Origin: an uncultured Bacteroides sp.
GTDB taxonomy: Bacteria; Bacteroidota; Bacteroidia; Cytophagales; Cyclobacteriaceae
Assembly: GCA_902168185.1 (NCBI GenBank)
Contig: CABHOV010000030.1
Location: 124,001 to 188,000, forward strand
Length of the DNA stretch: 64,000 nt
Reading direction: 5' to 3'
In this document: in pieces, positions 35,820 through 45,651 of the stretch
How the letters are laid out: each line of letters starts with the position of its first letter
How positions within the stretch are numbered: the first letter of the stretch is position 1
Notes under the pieces: generated by a model
Database searches by the model: none
Told to the model about the DNA's origin: nothing
What the model saw: only the letters and a program-made list of their open reading frames with translations
Program-made: the position numbers and the translations under genes

Positions 35820-37199
35820 TTATGCCTGAAACAGCGACATGATCATATCGGGAAATAGTCCCAGAGCAAAAGTCAGAGCAATCAATACAAACAGCAACGT
35901 TTTATGAGATGCGCGAAGTTCAATAACCGGTGGCGTTGTTGATTCATTGAAGTACATGGCAATGATCACTTTGAAATAATAGTATACTCCGATCAGTGAT
36001 GTAATCACGGCTACGATCACCATGCCGGTATATCCATTTCGGATAGCCTGTGCAAACACCATATACTTTCCGAAGAAACCTGCCAGTGGTGGTATACCAG
36101 CCAGTGAAAGCATGGCTATCGTAATGGTTACTGCGAGCCATGCGTTTCTTTTAAAGAGTCCGTTAAAATAACTTATCGTTACCTCTTCTGAATTCCCTTC
36201 AACCAAATGAAGTACACTGAATGCAGCCAATGATGAAACTGAGTATGTAGTGAGGTAATAGAAGATTGTTCCGGTTTCACTTGGGCTTGCTATAAAGGCA
36301 AGAAGTATATATCCTACGTGACCAACACTTGAGTAGGCAAGCATACGCTTTACGTTATTCTGGTATACTGCTGTTACGTTCGGAATCACCAATGTTAACA
36401 CCGCTATAACTTGCAATACTTTACTCCATGTCGGTTCAACCACCAGGAAGCATGTAGAGAACAAGCGGACAAAGGCTGCTATCGCTGCTACTTTAACAAC
36501 AGTCGACATAAACGCTGTGATGGTAGTGGGCGAACCGCTATATACATCGGGTGCCCAAAAATGAAATGGCACTGCAGAAATCTTAAAGGCCAGGCCTATC
36601 AACATCATTAATACTCCGGCATAAAAGAACGAAGGTAAACCGGATGGATTAGCTGTGAGCGTCGCTGCTATAGTATGCAGGTGAAATGATCCGGTAGCGC
36701 CATACACCAGTGCTATACCAAATAATAAAAACCCGGTTGCAAAGGAGCCCATCAGGAAATATTTGAATGCAGCTTCCGTTGATGACAAGCTATCTTTTCT
36801 GCTGCCTGCCAATACATATAGGGACATGGACAGGATTTCAATACCCAGGAATAACATGGCCATGTTGTTGAACGATGCCATGATCACTGCGCCTACTACG
36901 GCAAATACGATAAGAGAAGTACGGTCTGTGCGATGCGTGCCGGTTGTAAAATAATCGGCTGAAAGCCAGAACCAGATGATGGTTAAAATTGAGATCAGTG
37001 CAGTAAACGCAAGTGCCAGGTTATCGAACACCAGCATGTGACTGAAATATGGCACCGCTGTATTCCAATCCAGGGCAGCGAGCACAACGGCTGCTGCAAG
37101 GCCTGCAACTACAAAGCCAGTAAGCCACTTTTTCAGATTGCCGAATTCAGCAAGAAGTGAAAATATACCTAAGCCAGTGATAACAAATAATGCGTTCAT
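35820..37199 (-). CDS. nuoN: NADH-quinone oxidoreductase subunit N
   Basis: Membrane proton-pumping subunit of complex I, Mrp-antiporter-like, 459 residues and about 13-14 helices. Motifs: LGIEILSMSLYVLAGSRKDS (key Glu), EAAFKYFLMGSFATGFLLFG (Lys), FKISAVPFHFWAPDVYSGSP (Lys and the HFWAPDVY signature), and VKRMLAYSSVGHVGYILLAF (Lys, His). Last of 14 nuo genes, 3 bases after nuoM. Its stop is followed by the operon terminator. Confidence 0.97.
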   Translation of the reverse strand: MNALFVITGLGIFSLLAEFGNLKKWLTGFVVAGLAAAVVLAALDWNTAVPYFSHMLVFDNLALAFTALISILTIIWFWLSADYFTTGTHRTDRTSLIVFAVVGAVIMASFNNMAMLFLGIEILSMSLYVLAGSRKDSLSSTEAAFKYFLMGSFATGFLLFGIALVYGATGSFHLHTIAATLTANPSGLPSFFYAGVLMMLIGLAFKISAVPFHFWAPDVYSGSPTTITAFMSTVVKVAAIAAFVRLFSTCFLVVEPTWSKVLQVIAVLTLVIPNVTAVYQNNVKRMLAYSSVGHVGYILLAFIASPSETGTIFYYLTTYSVSSLAAFSVLHLVEGNSEEVTISYFNGLFKRNAWLAVTITIAMLSLAGIPPLAGFFGKYMVFAQAIRNGYTGMVIVAVITSLIGVYYYFKVIIAMYFNESTTPPVIELRASHKTLLFVLIALTFALGLFPDMIMSLFQA

Positions 37200-37202
37200 A
37201 TA

Positions 37203-38675
37203 TTAGTTAGCGGAAGCAGTAACTTCTGTAATTGAATGTAAAAGAGTATTGACAGCCGATTCGGAAATCTCCAACAACGGCGTTGGATATACACCGATGA
37301 GAATGATCAGGATAACGATCGGATAAAGTACCAACTTTTCCTGACCTGTAAGATCAACGAATGACGATGTTCTGTTATTCGTTTCACCTGACATTGACTT
37401 CTGAAACGTTCTCAGCATATATACTGCGCCCAGAATTATAGTTACACCTGCGATAGCCCCTAAAGCAGCCTGATATTGAAAAACTGCGTTGATCAACAGG
37501 AACTCGCCAACAAAGCCACTTGTGAAAGGCAAGGCAACACTGCCCAGCATGGTAATCACAAATACTGTAGTCAGGATTGGCGCTACATTGCGTATACCTC
37601 CAAGTTCTGATAACGTTCTGGTTTTGGTGCGATCGAAAATAATTTCGATGATATAGAATAACGCAAATACAATTATACCGTGACTCAGCATCTGAATCAT
37701 TGCCCCTTGAATACCAATAGCACTAAGCGTAAATATACCGGCTGAAATAAGGCCTACGTGGGCAATGGAAGAGTATGCAATCAATCGTTTAAAATCCTTT
37801 TGAACAATGGCTATACAGGAAGCGTAGATAATTCCAATCACCGAAATGATAACGGCAGTCATGCCCCACTGAGCAACACCACCGGGCACCACCGGAATCA
37901 ACCAGCGGATCACACCATATATACCCATCTTCAACATGATTCCCGAAAGTAACATTGTGCCCTGTACCGGGGAAACGGTATAGGTATCCGGTTGCCAGGT
38001 GTGGAAAGGAAATACAGGCATCTTGATCGCGAAGGCTACAAACAGTGCCCAGAAAAGAAGTGATTGTTCCGTTGCTGATAATGAACGGCCGGCTTCATAC
38101 AGGGCTTGGATAGCAAAGGTATGTGAACCTGGCGTTTGGAAATATAGGTATACCAATCCAACCAGCATGAATAAACTTCCTGCCAGCGTATATACAAAGA
38201 ACTTGAATGTAATGCGTCCGCGATCTTCTCCACCCCAGATGAGACATATAAAATATATAGGAATCAAGGCTACTTCCCAGAAGAGGTAGAATAACAAACC
38301 ATCGCGTGCCACAAATACTCCGACCAACGCCATCTGCATGGTAAGGATGAGTCCATAAAAGGTAGAAGGCTTCTCGTATGTGTGACTGAATGAAGACAGT
38401 ATAATGAACGGTACTAATACCGTTGTCAATAATACAAGTAATAAGCTGATGCCATCAATCGCCACTGATAAGCTTAATCCTAGAGAAGTGATCCACGGAA
38501 TGTCTATACTAAACTGAGGTGCACCAGTTTTATCGAACTGAGTCACTATCACCAATGAAATAATTAATTCAATCAGTGCAGCGATCAGTGCAACCACCTT
38601 TGCATTCTGTGGTCTGAATACGAAAAGCAATAGCGCTGCGGCCAGTGGAAAAAATATAAGAAGTAGCGTTAGCAT
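37203..38675 (-). CDS. nuoM: NADH-quinone oxidoreductase subunit M
   Basis: Proton-pumping antiporter-like subunit of complex I, 490 residues. Motifs: YLFWEVALIPIYFICLIWGG (key Glu), FKFFVYTLAGSLFMLVG (Lys), FAIKMPVFPFHTWQPDTYTV (Lys and HTWQPD), and FKRLIAYSSIAHVGLISAGI (Lys, His). The order nuoL-nuoM-nuoN is normal. The 111-base spacer to nuoL holds degenerate GTTATC-type repeats. Confidence 0.97.
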   Translation of the reverse strand: MLTLLLIFFPLAAALLLFVFRPQNAKVVALIAALIELIISLVIVTQFDKTGAPQFSIDIPWITSLGLSLSVAIDGISLLLVLLTTVLVPFIILSSFSHTYEKPSTFYGLILTMQMALVGVFVARDGLLFYLFWEVALIPIYFICLIWGGEDRGRITFKFFVYTLAGSLFMLVGLVYLYFQTPGSHTFAIQALYEAGRSLSATEQSLLFWALFVAFAIKMPVFPFHTWQPDTYTVSPVQGTMLLSGIMLKMGIYGVIRWLIPVVPGGVAQWGMTAVIISVIGIIYASCIAIVQKDFKRLIAYSSIAHVGLISAGIFTLSAIGIQGAMIQMLSHGIIVFALFYIIEIIFDRTKTRTLSELGGIRNVAPILTTVFVITMLGSVALPFTSGFVGEFLLINAVFQYQAALGAIAGVTIILGAVYMLRTFQKSMSGETNNRTSSFVDLTGQEKLVLYPIVILIILIGVYPTPLLEISESAVNTLLHSITEVTASAN

Positions 38676-38786
38676 CGTTAGTCGTTATCTATTATTAGTT
38701 ATCCGTTGTCCTGTTAATGGTTATTCATTGTATACTATATTCGTTATGTCAAGCGATTGATATTTGCTCAACACTCACGAAAGTCA
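38676..38786. repeat. GTTATC-type degenerate repeats in the nuoL-nuoM spacer
   Basis: Contains CGTTAGTCGTTATC, AGTTATCCGTTGTCC, TTAATGGTTATTC and TTCGTTATG on the plus strand, with the inverse form CTAACGAATAAC just at the nuoL end (about 38787-38798). Same sequence family as in the nuoJ-nuoK and nuoD-nuoE spacers. Confidence 0.6.
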
Positions 38787-40700
38787 CTAACGAATAACTG
38801 CGTAAGCCAGAATGATCACAATACCAATTACCATTACGAAGATGTAGTATCCGATTCCTCCGTTCTGCAAGAGTCGCGTGATCTTGCTTCCCTCCACTAC
38901 ACTTCCTCCAAAAGCATTGACCAGTTTATCGATTCCTAAACGTTCGATCACTGCATCCAAAACTCCGGAGATCCAATACAATGGCTTTACGATAATGGCA
39001 TTATATATTTCATCCACATAATACTTATTGGCAAGCGTACGCTGCAGTCCACCTACCGGCTGCCCTTCTGCGGCTGGCACCTGCTCTTTACCTATATACA
39101 TGGTATAGGCGATGACGATCGTTACAATTGTGAAAGCAACCACGGTGCCCATCAATATATATTCGGTAGTATGACTAAGGTGATGCGTTTGAATAAGATC
39201 ATGTGAAGAAGCAAATACAGGATGCAGGTAGTGCGATAACCAATGCGATCCTCCCAATACTTCGGGTACTCCCATAAATCCACCGACTACACTTAGTATC
39301 GCTAATGCTATCAGTGGTATCGTTATACTTTTAGGAGATTCATGAATATGTTCCATAGCATGTTTGCTGGCCCTTTCTTTTCCAAAGAATGTAAGGAAGA
39401 AAAGACGGAACATATAGAAGGCCGTGAGTAACGATGCGATCACAGCAACGGCCCACACAATTTTGTTATGTGCAAATGCGCTTGCCAGAATTTCATCTTT
39501 TGAAAAGAAGCCTGCAAACGGAGGTATACCGGATATTGCGAGTACACCCGCAAAGAAAGTAACATAGGTCACAGGAAGATATTTTTTTAATCCGCCCATG
39601 TTACGAATATCCTGTTCGCCACTCAACGCGTGAATCACGCTACCTGCACCCAGAAACAACAATGCTTTAAAGAATGCGTGTGTTGCCATGTGAAATATAC
39701 CACTCGTAAACGCTCCGAGTCCCAAGGCGAGGAACATCAAACCTAACTGACTTACGGTAGAGTATGCGAGTACTTTCTTTATATCATTCTGCGCGATCGC
39801 GATGGTGGCAGCAAACAGTGCTGTTGCCAAACCAACAATCACAATCAACTCAAGTGTTGCCGGTGACAATGCATAAAGCAAGTTGTTACGACAAACCATA
39901 TATACACCTGCCGTTACCATGGTTGCTGCGTGAATCAATGCTGATACAGGTGTAGGACCCGCCATCGCATCCGGCAACCATGTATATAGTGGAAGCTGCG
40001 CACTCTTACCCATCGCGCCAACAAACAACAGGATCGTGATCAGTGTTAATGTCGTTGTATCAATTGAAGTTGCCTTCGAAAATACTTCGGTATACTGAAT
40101 GCTTCCGAAGTGAACGAAGATCAGAATCACACCGAGTAACATTCCCAAATCACCGATACGGTTCATGATGAATGCCTTGTTTGCAGCATTGTTATAGTCC
40201 TGATTCTTGAACCAGAATCCGATGAGTAAATATGAGCAGAGACCAACGCCTTCCCATCCTACAAACATCAACAGATAGTTTGCACCCATCACGAGTAAAA
40301 GCATGAAGAACACAAACAGATTCAAATATGAAAAGAAGCGGTTGAAGCCTTCATCATGATGCATATACCCGATCGAGTAAACGTGGATCAAAAATCCAAC
40401 TCCGGTAATGATCAATAGGAATAAAGATGATAGCGGGTCTACGAGGAAGCTTATGGATGCTGAGAAATCTCCGGCTGCGATCCAGTTGAAAAGCGTTACA
40501 GAGATTGAACGATCGCCTTCCGGCATTCCCAACAGGGTAACGAAGAGTGCAATTGAAATGATGAATGAAAACAAAACTGAACCGCAGGCTATAAATGCAG
40601 TGACACCTTGAGTGAGTCTACGCGTATTCAGTGCTACGAACAAAAAGCCCAGTAACGGGAACAGTGGTACAAGGCTTACCAATAAATCTATACTTACCAT
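38787..40700 (-). CDS. nuoL: NADH-quinone oxidoreductase subunit L
   Basis: Largest antiporter-like membrane subunit of complex I, 637 residues, with the lateral helix at the C-terminus. Motifs: [19 protein letters not shown] (key Glu), [18 protein letters not shown] (Lys), [20 protein letters not shown] (Lys, TWLPDAM), [19 protein letters not shown] (His) and [20 protein letters not shown]. It overlaps nuoK by 7 bases, so translation is coupled. Confidence 0.97.
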   Translation of the reverse strand: MVSIDLLVSLVPLFPLLGFLFVALNTRRLTQGVTAFIACGSVLFSFIISIALFVTLLGMPEGDRSISVTLFNWIAAGDFSASISFLVDPLSSLFLLIITGVGFLIHVYSIGYMHHDEGFNRFFSYLNLFVFFMLLLVMGANYLLMFVGWEGVGLCSYLLIGFWFKNQDYNNAANKAFIMNRIGDLGMLLGVILIFVHFGSIQYTEVFSKATSIDTTTLTLITILLFVGAMGKSAQLPLYTWLPDAMAGPTPVSALIHAATMVTAGVYMVCRNNLLYALSPATLELIVIVGLATALFAATIAIAQNDIKKVLAYSTVSQLGLMFLALGLGAFTSGIFHMATHAFFKALLFLGAGSVIHALSGEQDIRNMGGLKKYLPVTYVTFFAGVLAISGIPPFAGFFSKDEILASAFAHNKIVWAVAVIASLLTAFYMFRLFFLTFFGKERASKHAMEHIHESPKSITIPLIALAILSVVGGFMGVPEVLGGSHWLSHYLHPVFASSHDLIQTHHLSHTTEYILMGTVVAFTIVTIVIAYTMYIGKEQVPAAEGQPVGGLQRTLANKYYVDEIYNAIIVKPLYWISGVLDAVIERLGIDKLVNAFGGSVVEGSKITRLLQNGGIGYYIFVMVIGIVIILAYAVIR

Positions 40701-41005
40701 TTTAAGCGATTCAAAATGTTAATATCAACCGATTTTGTATTCCGGTACATCATTACCAGTATAGCCAAACCTACGGCTACTTCAGCCGCAGCCACTGCCA
40801 TAATAAAAAATACAAATACTTGTCCGGAAGCATCGTTCAGATACGTGGAGAATGCCACCAATAAAAGATTTACTGCATTCAACATAAGTTCAATGCACAT
40901 AAAAATGATAATAGCATTTCTGCGGTATAGCACACCCAGCACTCCAATTGTAAAGAGTGTTGCTGCCAGCCACAGGTAATAATCAAGTGGTATTGTTTTG
41001 ATCAT
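40694..41005 (-). CDS. nuoK: NADH-quinone oxidoreductase subunit K
   Basis: Small membrane subunit of complex I, 103 residues and three helices. The two conserved membrane Glu residues are in [20 protein letters not shown] and [15 protein letters not shown]. Start GATCAT side: [20 protein letters not shown]. Overlaps nuoL by 7 bases; a 78-base spacer with an inverted repeat separates it from nuoJ. Confidence 0.97.
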   Translation of the reverse strand: MIKTIPLDYYLWLAATLFTIGVLGVLYRRNAIIIFMCIELMLNAVNLLLVAFSTYLNDASGQVFVFFIMAVAAAEVAVGLAILVMMYRNTKSVDINILNRLKW

Positions 41006-41083
41006 TTTATCCGTTATCGGTTATTCGTTATCAGTTCGTTCAGTATTGCTTATTGTTATCTGTTACTTGGTAACGGATAACGA
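41006..41083. repeat. inverted GTTATCC/GGATAAC repeat in the nuoJ-nuoK spacer
   Basis: The left side (41011-41032, plus strand) reads CCGTTATCGG then TTATTCGTTATC. The right side (41069-41089) reads GGTAACGGATAACGATTAAC plus a G, nearly the reverse complement (about 18 of 22 positions). It could fold into a long imperfect hairpin in the operon mRNA. Confidence 0.65.
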
Positions 41084-41581
41084 TTAACGTTTCTCTGGTT
41101 TACCCAGCATAACGGCTCCCACCATTGCTGCCAAGAGTAATACAGAAGTTATCTCGAAGGGGAGTAAGAATTTTGTAAACATTACTTTCCCTAATGCTTT
41201 TACAAGACCTATATCTGCTGCCGCTGGCTGTTGTTGAATCATACCTTCTGTTCCTTTCAGAGAACCTACGAGTACAATCATTACCAGACCTGCACAGATC
41301 GTGGCTGCTATTTTCTGCAACGTACTTTTATGAGGTTCCGATTCCTTGTTCAGGTTGAGGAGCATGATCACATACAGAAACAAAACCATGATGGCGCCTG
41401 CATATACTATAATGTGAACGATTGCCAGAAACTGTGCATTCATCAACATATAGTGGCCCGCGATACAGAAAAAAGTAATAATGAGATATAGTACACTATA
41501 TACCGGGTTCTTTGACAAAACAACCATGATGGCTGACATGATTGCCAGGAACGAAAGGAAGTAGAATAGATTGAGCGTCAC
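41084..41581 (-). CDS. nuoJ: NADH-quinone oxidoreductase subunit J
   Basis: Membrane subunit of complex I, 165 residues and five helices. Motifs: MVVLSKNPVYSVLYLIITFF, LAIVHIIVYAGAIMVLFLYV (the pi-bulge helix region) and ITSVLLLAAMVGAVML. The start is GTG at 41581 (TLNLFYFLSFLAI), ten bases after nuoI; the next ATG would remove the first helix. Confidence 0.95.
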   Translation of the reverse strand: MTLNLFYFLSFLAIMSAIMVVLSKNPVYSVLYLIITFFCIAGHYMLMNAQFLAIVHIIVYAGAIMVLFLYVIMLLNLNKESEPHKSTLQKIAATICAGLVMIVLVGSLKGTEGMIQQQPAAADIGLVKALGKVMFTKFLLPFEITSVLLLAAMVGAVMLGKPEKR

Positions 41582-41591
41582 TGCTGAAATA

Positions 41592-42158
41592 CTATTTATT
41601 ATGACTTAATTTTTTCTGCTCTTTGAAAGCTAACACGGCTGGTGTTTGTCTTACCGTTACATCAATGCGCTCATTCACATCTTCTACCAGCTTATCTTTT
41701 CCGTAGATAAATCCGTTGCGCTCATAGTCGGTTGAAACTATACGGTCTGTTAGGAAGATTGCTTCCTTGGGACAAGCCTCTTCGCATAATCCGCAGAAAA
41801 TGCAGCGCAGCATATTGATCTCGTACGTTGCAGCATATTTCTCTTCGCGGTATAAATTCTCTTCGCCTTTCTTGCGCTCCGCTGCTACCATGGTAATTGC
41901 TTCGGCAGGACAAGCCACTGCACACAACCCGCAGGCGGTGCAACGTTCGGCTCCTTTATCATCACGCTTCAACACGTGTTGACCGCGCCAGATCTCGCTG
42001 ATCTCGCGTTGCTTTTCAGGATACTTTACCGTTGCTTTTCTTCTGAATAAGTGCTTGATCGTAATTACAACACCACTTAATATGGCGGGGAGATAAATCT
42101 TCTCTGCGAAGGTCATCTCTTTCTTTACAACAAGCTTTGATCGATTCGTTAATTGCAT
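41592..42158 (-). CDS. nuoI: NADH-quinone oxidoreductase subunit I (2x 4Fe-4S)
   Basis: Peripheral-arm ferredoxin-like subunit carrying clusters N6a and N6b, 188 residues. Two cluster motifs: CTACGLCAVACPAEAI and CIFCGLCEEACPKEAI, each CxxCxxCxxxCP. RDDKGAERCTAC and YEINMLRC precede them as in the family. The N-terminus contains one hydrophobic amphipathic segment (PAILSGVVITIKHLF). Spacer of 63 bases from nuoH includes a small hairpin. Confidence 0.97.
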   Translation of the reverse strand: MQLTNRSKLVVKKEMTFAEKIYLPAILSGVVITIKHLFRRKATVKYPEKQREISEIWRGQHVLKRDDKGAERCTACGLCAVACPAEAITMVAAERKKGEENLYREEKYAATYEINMLRCIFCGLCEEACPKEAIFLTDRIVSTDYERNGFIYGKDKLVEDVNERIDVTVRQTPAVLAFKEQKKLSHNK

Positions 42159-42195
42159 GTGGTTTTATTCACATTTATACTATGTTGAAAATTCG

Positions 42196-42212
42196 TTCCT
42201 GAAATTCAGGAA
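42196..42212 (-). promoter_or_regulatory. short hairpin in the nuoH-nuoI spacer
   Basis: TTCCTGA (42196-42202) and TCAGGAA (42206-42212), a perfect 7-bp stem with a 3-base loop. Possibly an mRNA-stabilising or processing element within the operon. Confidence 0.4.
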
Positions 42213-42221
42213 TCGACTCCA

Positions 42222-43268
42222 TTAAAGTTTATCTATTAATAACATCACCAGTCCGGTAATAAAAATATTCGCTACAGAAAGTGGTATTAATACTTTCCAT
42301 CCCAGGTTCATCAGCTGATCGTAGCGGAAGCGTGGGATTGTCCAACGGATCCACATAAAGAAGAAGATGAAGAATGAAATCTTTGCGAACAACATCAGCG
42401 TTCCGATGATCGATATAGTGTTATGATCCAATCCAAGATCATTCATGAATGGAAAATTATATCCTCCGAAATAAAGCGTTGAAATCATCGCCGATGAAAC
42501 AAACATGTTGATGTATTCAGCGAAGAGGTAGAAGCCTAATTTCATACTGCTATATTCCGTATGGTAGCCACCGACTAACTCTGTCTCACATTCTGGTAAA
42601 TCGAACGGCGTACGGTTACATTCCGCGAAAGCGCAAACTATAAAAATTAAAAACCCAAGTGGTTGATATACTACATTCCACATGTTCCAGTCGCCACCAA
42701 CACCACCGGCCTGTTGCGCACTTATCTCACCGAGACTCAATGTTCCTGTCATGATTACAAATGCAATGATGGATAAGCCCATCGCGATCTCATAACTGAT
42801 CATCTGTGCCGATGCACGAATCGCACCCAACAAAGAGAACTTGTTATTCGATGCCCAACCACCGATCATGATACCGTATACTCCGATGGATACAACTCCA
42901 AATACATATAGTACACCTACATTGAGATCAGCGATCTGCAGCGAATATGTTTTCCCGCCAATGATCAATGTATCTCCCCATGGAATTAATACACCTGCCA
43001 TCATTGCTGTAAGCATCGCCAGGCATGGCCCGAGTATAAACAGAAATTTATTTGACACTACCGGAATGATCTCTTCTTTGTAGATGAATTTCATTCCATC
43101 GGCAAGAGGTTGAAAAATTCCGAACGGACCCGCACGATCAGGACCTACACGGTCTTGTAAGAATGCTGCCACTTTACGTTCGGCATACGTTGAGTATGCT
43201 GCAACAAAAAGTGTTATACCAAACACAGAGCCTACCAGAATCAGTTTATATATCAGAAATTCGGTCAT
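42222..43268 (-). CDS. nuoH: NADH-quinone oxidoreductase subunit H
   Basis: Membrane subunit forming the quinone chamber of complex I, 348 residues and eight helices. Motifs: YAERKVAAFLQDRVGPDRAG (family signature), GPFGIFQPLADGMKFIYKEE, CNRTPFDLPECETELVGGYH followed by TEYSSMKLGFYLFAEY, and FFMWIRWTIPRFRYDQLM. It overlaps nuoG by 4 bases, coupling translation. Confidence 0.97.
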   Translation of the reverse strand: MTEFLIYKLILVGSVFGITLFVAAYSTYAERKVAAFLQDRVGPDRAGPFGIFQPLADGMKFIYKEEIIPVVSNKFLFILGPCLAMLTAMMAGVLIPWGDTLIIGGKTYSLQIADLNVGVLYVFGVVSIGVYGIMIGGWASNNKFSLLGAIRASAQMISYEIAMGLSIIAFVIMTGTLSLGEISAQQAGGVGGDWNMWNVVYQPLGFLIFIVCAFAECNRTPFDLPECETELVGGYHTEYSSMKLGFYLFAEYINMFVSSAMISTLYFGGYNFPFMNDLGLDHNTISIIGTLMLFAKISFFIFFFMWIRWTIPRFRYDQLMNLGWKVLIPLSVANIFITGLVMLLIDKL

Positions 43269-44269
43269 GCTGGTGATTGGTTAGTTTCCGGTAATTGCTT
43301 TCCCTTTTGAAATTGTATCTGACGTTCAATGTCGAGTTTCAATTTCTGCATATCGATTTTTTCGTAGTGATTTTGAGAGATCACTGAATTTTTATCGATG
43401 TGACGCGGACCTTCAATTGTCCAATCGCCCATATTCTTATGATCGTAACGGCACTCGTTACAGATATACTCTTTCACTTCACCAAATTCATCTTTGCGTG
43501 CTGATACACGAAGTACATCATCACCTTTTGTCCAGAGAACTACTTTGCCACTGCACTTGGTACAGTTACGATGTGCATCCAGAGGTTTTGTAAACCATAC
43601 TCTGCTTTTAAAGCGGAAGGTTTTATCAGTCAATGCTCCCACCGGGCAAACATCAATCATGTTTCCGGAGAAATCATTCTCTACTGCTTTTTCTATATAG
43701 GTGCTGATCTCGGAAGCATCGCCACGATGCAGCACCCCGTGAACGCGTTCGTTTGTAAGTTGATCGGCTACAAATGTACAGCGGTAGCAAAGGATGCAAC
43801 GCGTCATGTGTAACTTGATCTTATCTCCTATATCTACTTTCTCGAATGTTCTGCGTTCCTCTTCATAGCGTGTTTTACCAGCGCCATGTTCGTATGCTAA
43901 ATTTTGAAGATCACATTCTCCGGCCTGATCACATATAGGGCAATCGAGCGGGTGATTGATCAACAGGAATTCAACAACGCCTTTGCGTGCTTCCAAAACT
44001 TCTGGAGAAGTTATATTCTGTACCACCATGCCATCCATAACAGGCGTGCGGCATGACGCTACAAGCTTCGGCATAGGGCGGGGATCTTTAGCAGATCCTT
44101 GTGTTACTTTTACCAAACATACACGGCACTTTCCGCCGGTATCTTTCAAAGAAGAATAGTAACACATTGCCGGAGGTACAACTTCACCACCAATCTGACG
44201 GGCTGCGTTCAGAATGGTTGTTCCATCAGCAACTTCTACTTCAATACCATCTATCGTTACTTTAGCCAT
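43265..44269 (-). CDS. nuoG: short NADH-quinone oxidoreductase subunit G
   Basis: Iron-sulfur subunit of the peripheral arm, 334 residues, about half the usual NuoG because the molybdopterin-like C-terminal domain is absent. Clusters visible: 2Fe-2S N1b (Cys36, Cys48, Cys51, Cys73); N5 with His106, Cys110, Cys113 and Cys119 (NHPLDCPICDQAGECDLQ); N4 with Cys158, Cys161, Cys164 and Cys208 (RCILCYRCTF, DVCPVGAL). A further four-Cys site, Cys236/Cys239 and Cys270/Cys273 (NCTKC, YICNEC), stands where cluster N7 sits in long NuoG. The tail after about 280 is short and charged. The 4-base overlap with nuoH shows it is intact and not truncated by mutation. Short NuoG is known in Bacteroidota. Confidence 0.93.
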   Translation of the reverse strand: MAKVTIDGIEVEVADGTTILNAARQIGGEVVPPAMCYYSSLKDTGGKCRVCLVKVTQGSAKDPRPMPKLVASCRTPVMDGMVVQNITSPEVLEARKGVVEFLLINHPLDCPICDQAGECDLQNLAYEHGAGKTRYEEERRTFEKVDIGDKIKLHMTRCILCYRCTFVADQLTNERVHGVLHRGDASEISTYIEKAVENDFSGNMIDVCPVGALTDKTFRFKSRVWFTKPLDAHRNCTKCSGKVVLWTKGDDVLRVSARKDEFGEVKEYICNECRYDHKNMGDWTIEGPRHIDKNSVISQNHYEKIDMQKLKLDIERQIQFQKGKQLPETNQSPA

Positions 44270-44296
44270 TTCGCTAAGTTTATTTATAGTTTAACT

Positions 44297-45649
44297 CTAT
44301 ACCGTTGCCAGCACTTTCTCCGAACGGAATGGTTCCAACTCAAAATGCTTTGGATTCTTTACCTTTTCGGGATAGCGTACGTGATACTCAAACTCTTCGC
44401 GGAAGTGACGTATCGCACTGGCTACTGGCCAGGCTGCTGCATCTCCCAACGGACAAATTGTATTTCCTTCTATCTTCTTGGCAACATCTACTAACAAGTC
44501 TATATCATCCATGTGGCCATGACCATGCTCGATACGATGAAGAACTTTCTCCATCCAGCCTGTGCCTTCGCGGCAAGGGCTACATTGACCACAAGACTCA
44601 TGATGATAGAAGCGTGTGAATGTCCACAGGTTACGGACTATACATGCTGTTTCATCCATGACAATGAAACCACCGGAGCCCAGCATTGTACCTGTTGCAA
44701 AACCACCATCCGATAATGATTCGTATGACATTAAGCGGGGTTCGCCTTTGGCTGTTTTCAAAATGAGGTCTGCAGGAAGAATCGGCACAGAAGAACCTCC
44801 GGCTACAACAGCTTTAAGTTTTCTTCCTTTCCAGATACCTCCACAATATTTATCAGAGTATATAAATTCTTCAACCGGCAATCCTAAATCTATCTCGTAT
44901 ACCCCTGGCTTATTGATGTGCCCACTGGCAGAGATAAGTTTTGTTCCTGTACTTTTACCGATACCTATCTTTGCATACTCATCACCACTCTCATTAACAA
45001 TGGAGCATACCGCCGAGATTGTCTCTACGTTGTTTACAACGGTAGGGCTGGCGTACAATCCTGCAACGGCAGGGAATGGAGGCTTCAGACGTGGGTTACC
45101 GCGCTTGCCTTCGAGTGACTCGAGCAATGCAGTCTCTTCACCACAGATATAGGCACCGCCACCGGGCTGTACATATAGCTCTAATGAATAGTCAGTTCCT
45201 AAAATATTTTTACCAAGAAACCCATTTGCATGTGCTTCCTGAATTGCCTTTTCTAAAATGCGGATGATATACATATACTCACCGCGCACATATATATAGG
45301 AAGTTTTTGCACCCAGCGCATAGCTTGATGTAATCATTCCTTCAATGAGCACGTGAGGGATCTTCTCCATCAGGTAACGATCCTTGAATGTACCGGGCTC
45401 ACTTTCATCAGCATTACAAACGAGATAGCGAGGTTTATCAGATTTACGATCAAGGAAACTCCACTTCATACCGGCAGGAAAACCAGCACCACCTCTACCA
45501 CGTAAACCAGACTTCTTTACTTCTTCTGTTACTTCATCGGGAGTCATCGTCTTCAACGCTTTCTCCACAGATTTATACCCGCCATGCTTCCTATATACAT
45601 CGAACGTTTCGATGCCGGGTACATTTATATGTTCTAAAAGTCTTGCCAT
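44297..45649 (-). CDS. nuoF: NADH-quinone oxidoreductase subunit F
   Basis: NADH- and FMN-binding subunit of complex I, 450 residues. GLRGRGGAGFPAGMKWSF binds NADH/FMN, NADESEPGTFKDRYLME and ALLESLEGKRGNPRLKPPFP are signature motifs, and the 4Fe-4S N3 ligands are in ESCGQCSPCREGTGWM and GNTICPLGDAAAWP. It starts two bases after the nuoE stop. Full length. Confidence 0.98.
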   Translation of the reverse strand: MARLLEHINVPGIETFDVYRKHGGYKSVEKALKTMTPDEVTEEVKKSGLRGRGGAGFPAGMKWSFLDRKSDKPRYLVCNADESEPGTFKDRYLMEKIPHVLIEGMITSSYALGAKTSYIYVRGEYMYIIRILEKAIQEAHANGFLGKNILGTDYSLELYVQPGGGAYICGEETALLESLEGKRGNPRLKPPFPAVAGLYASPTVVNNVETISAVCSIVNESGDEYAKIGIGKSTGTKLISASGHINKPGVYEIDLGLPVEEFIYSDKYCGGIWKGRKLKAVVAGGSSVPILPADLILKTAKGEPRLMSYESLSDGGFATGTMLGSGGFIVMDETACIVRNLWTFTRFYHHESCGQCSPCREGTGWMEKVLHRIEHGHGHMDDIDLLVDVAKKIEGNTICPLGDAAAWPVASAIRHFREEFEYHVRYPEKVKNPKHFELEPFRSEKVLATV

Positions 45650-45651
45650 GA

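Noticed and set aside
43265-44269. NuoG as a truncated pseudogene
   Set aside because: Its stop overlaps the nuoH start by 4 bases and all cluster ligands are intact; the short form is normal for the phylum.
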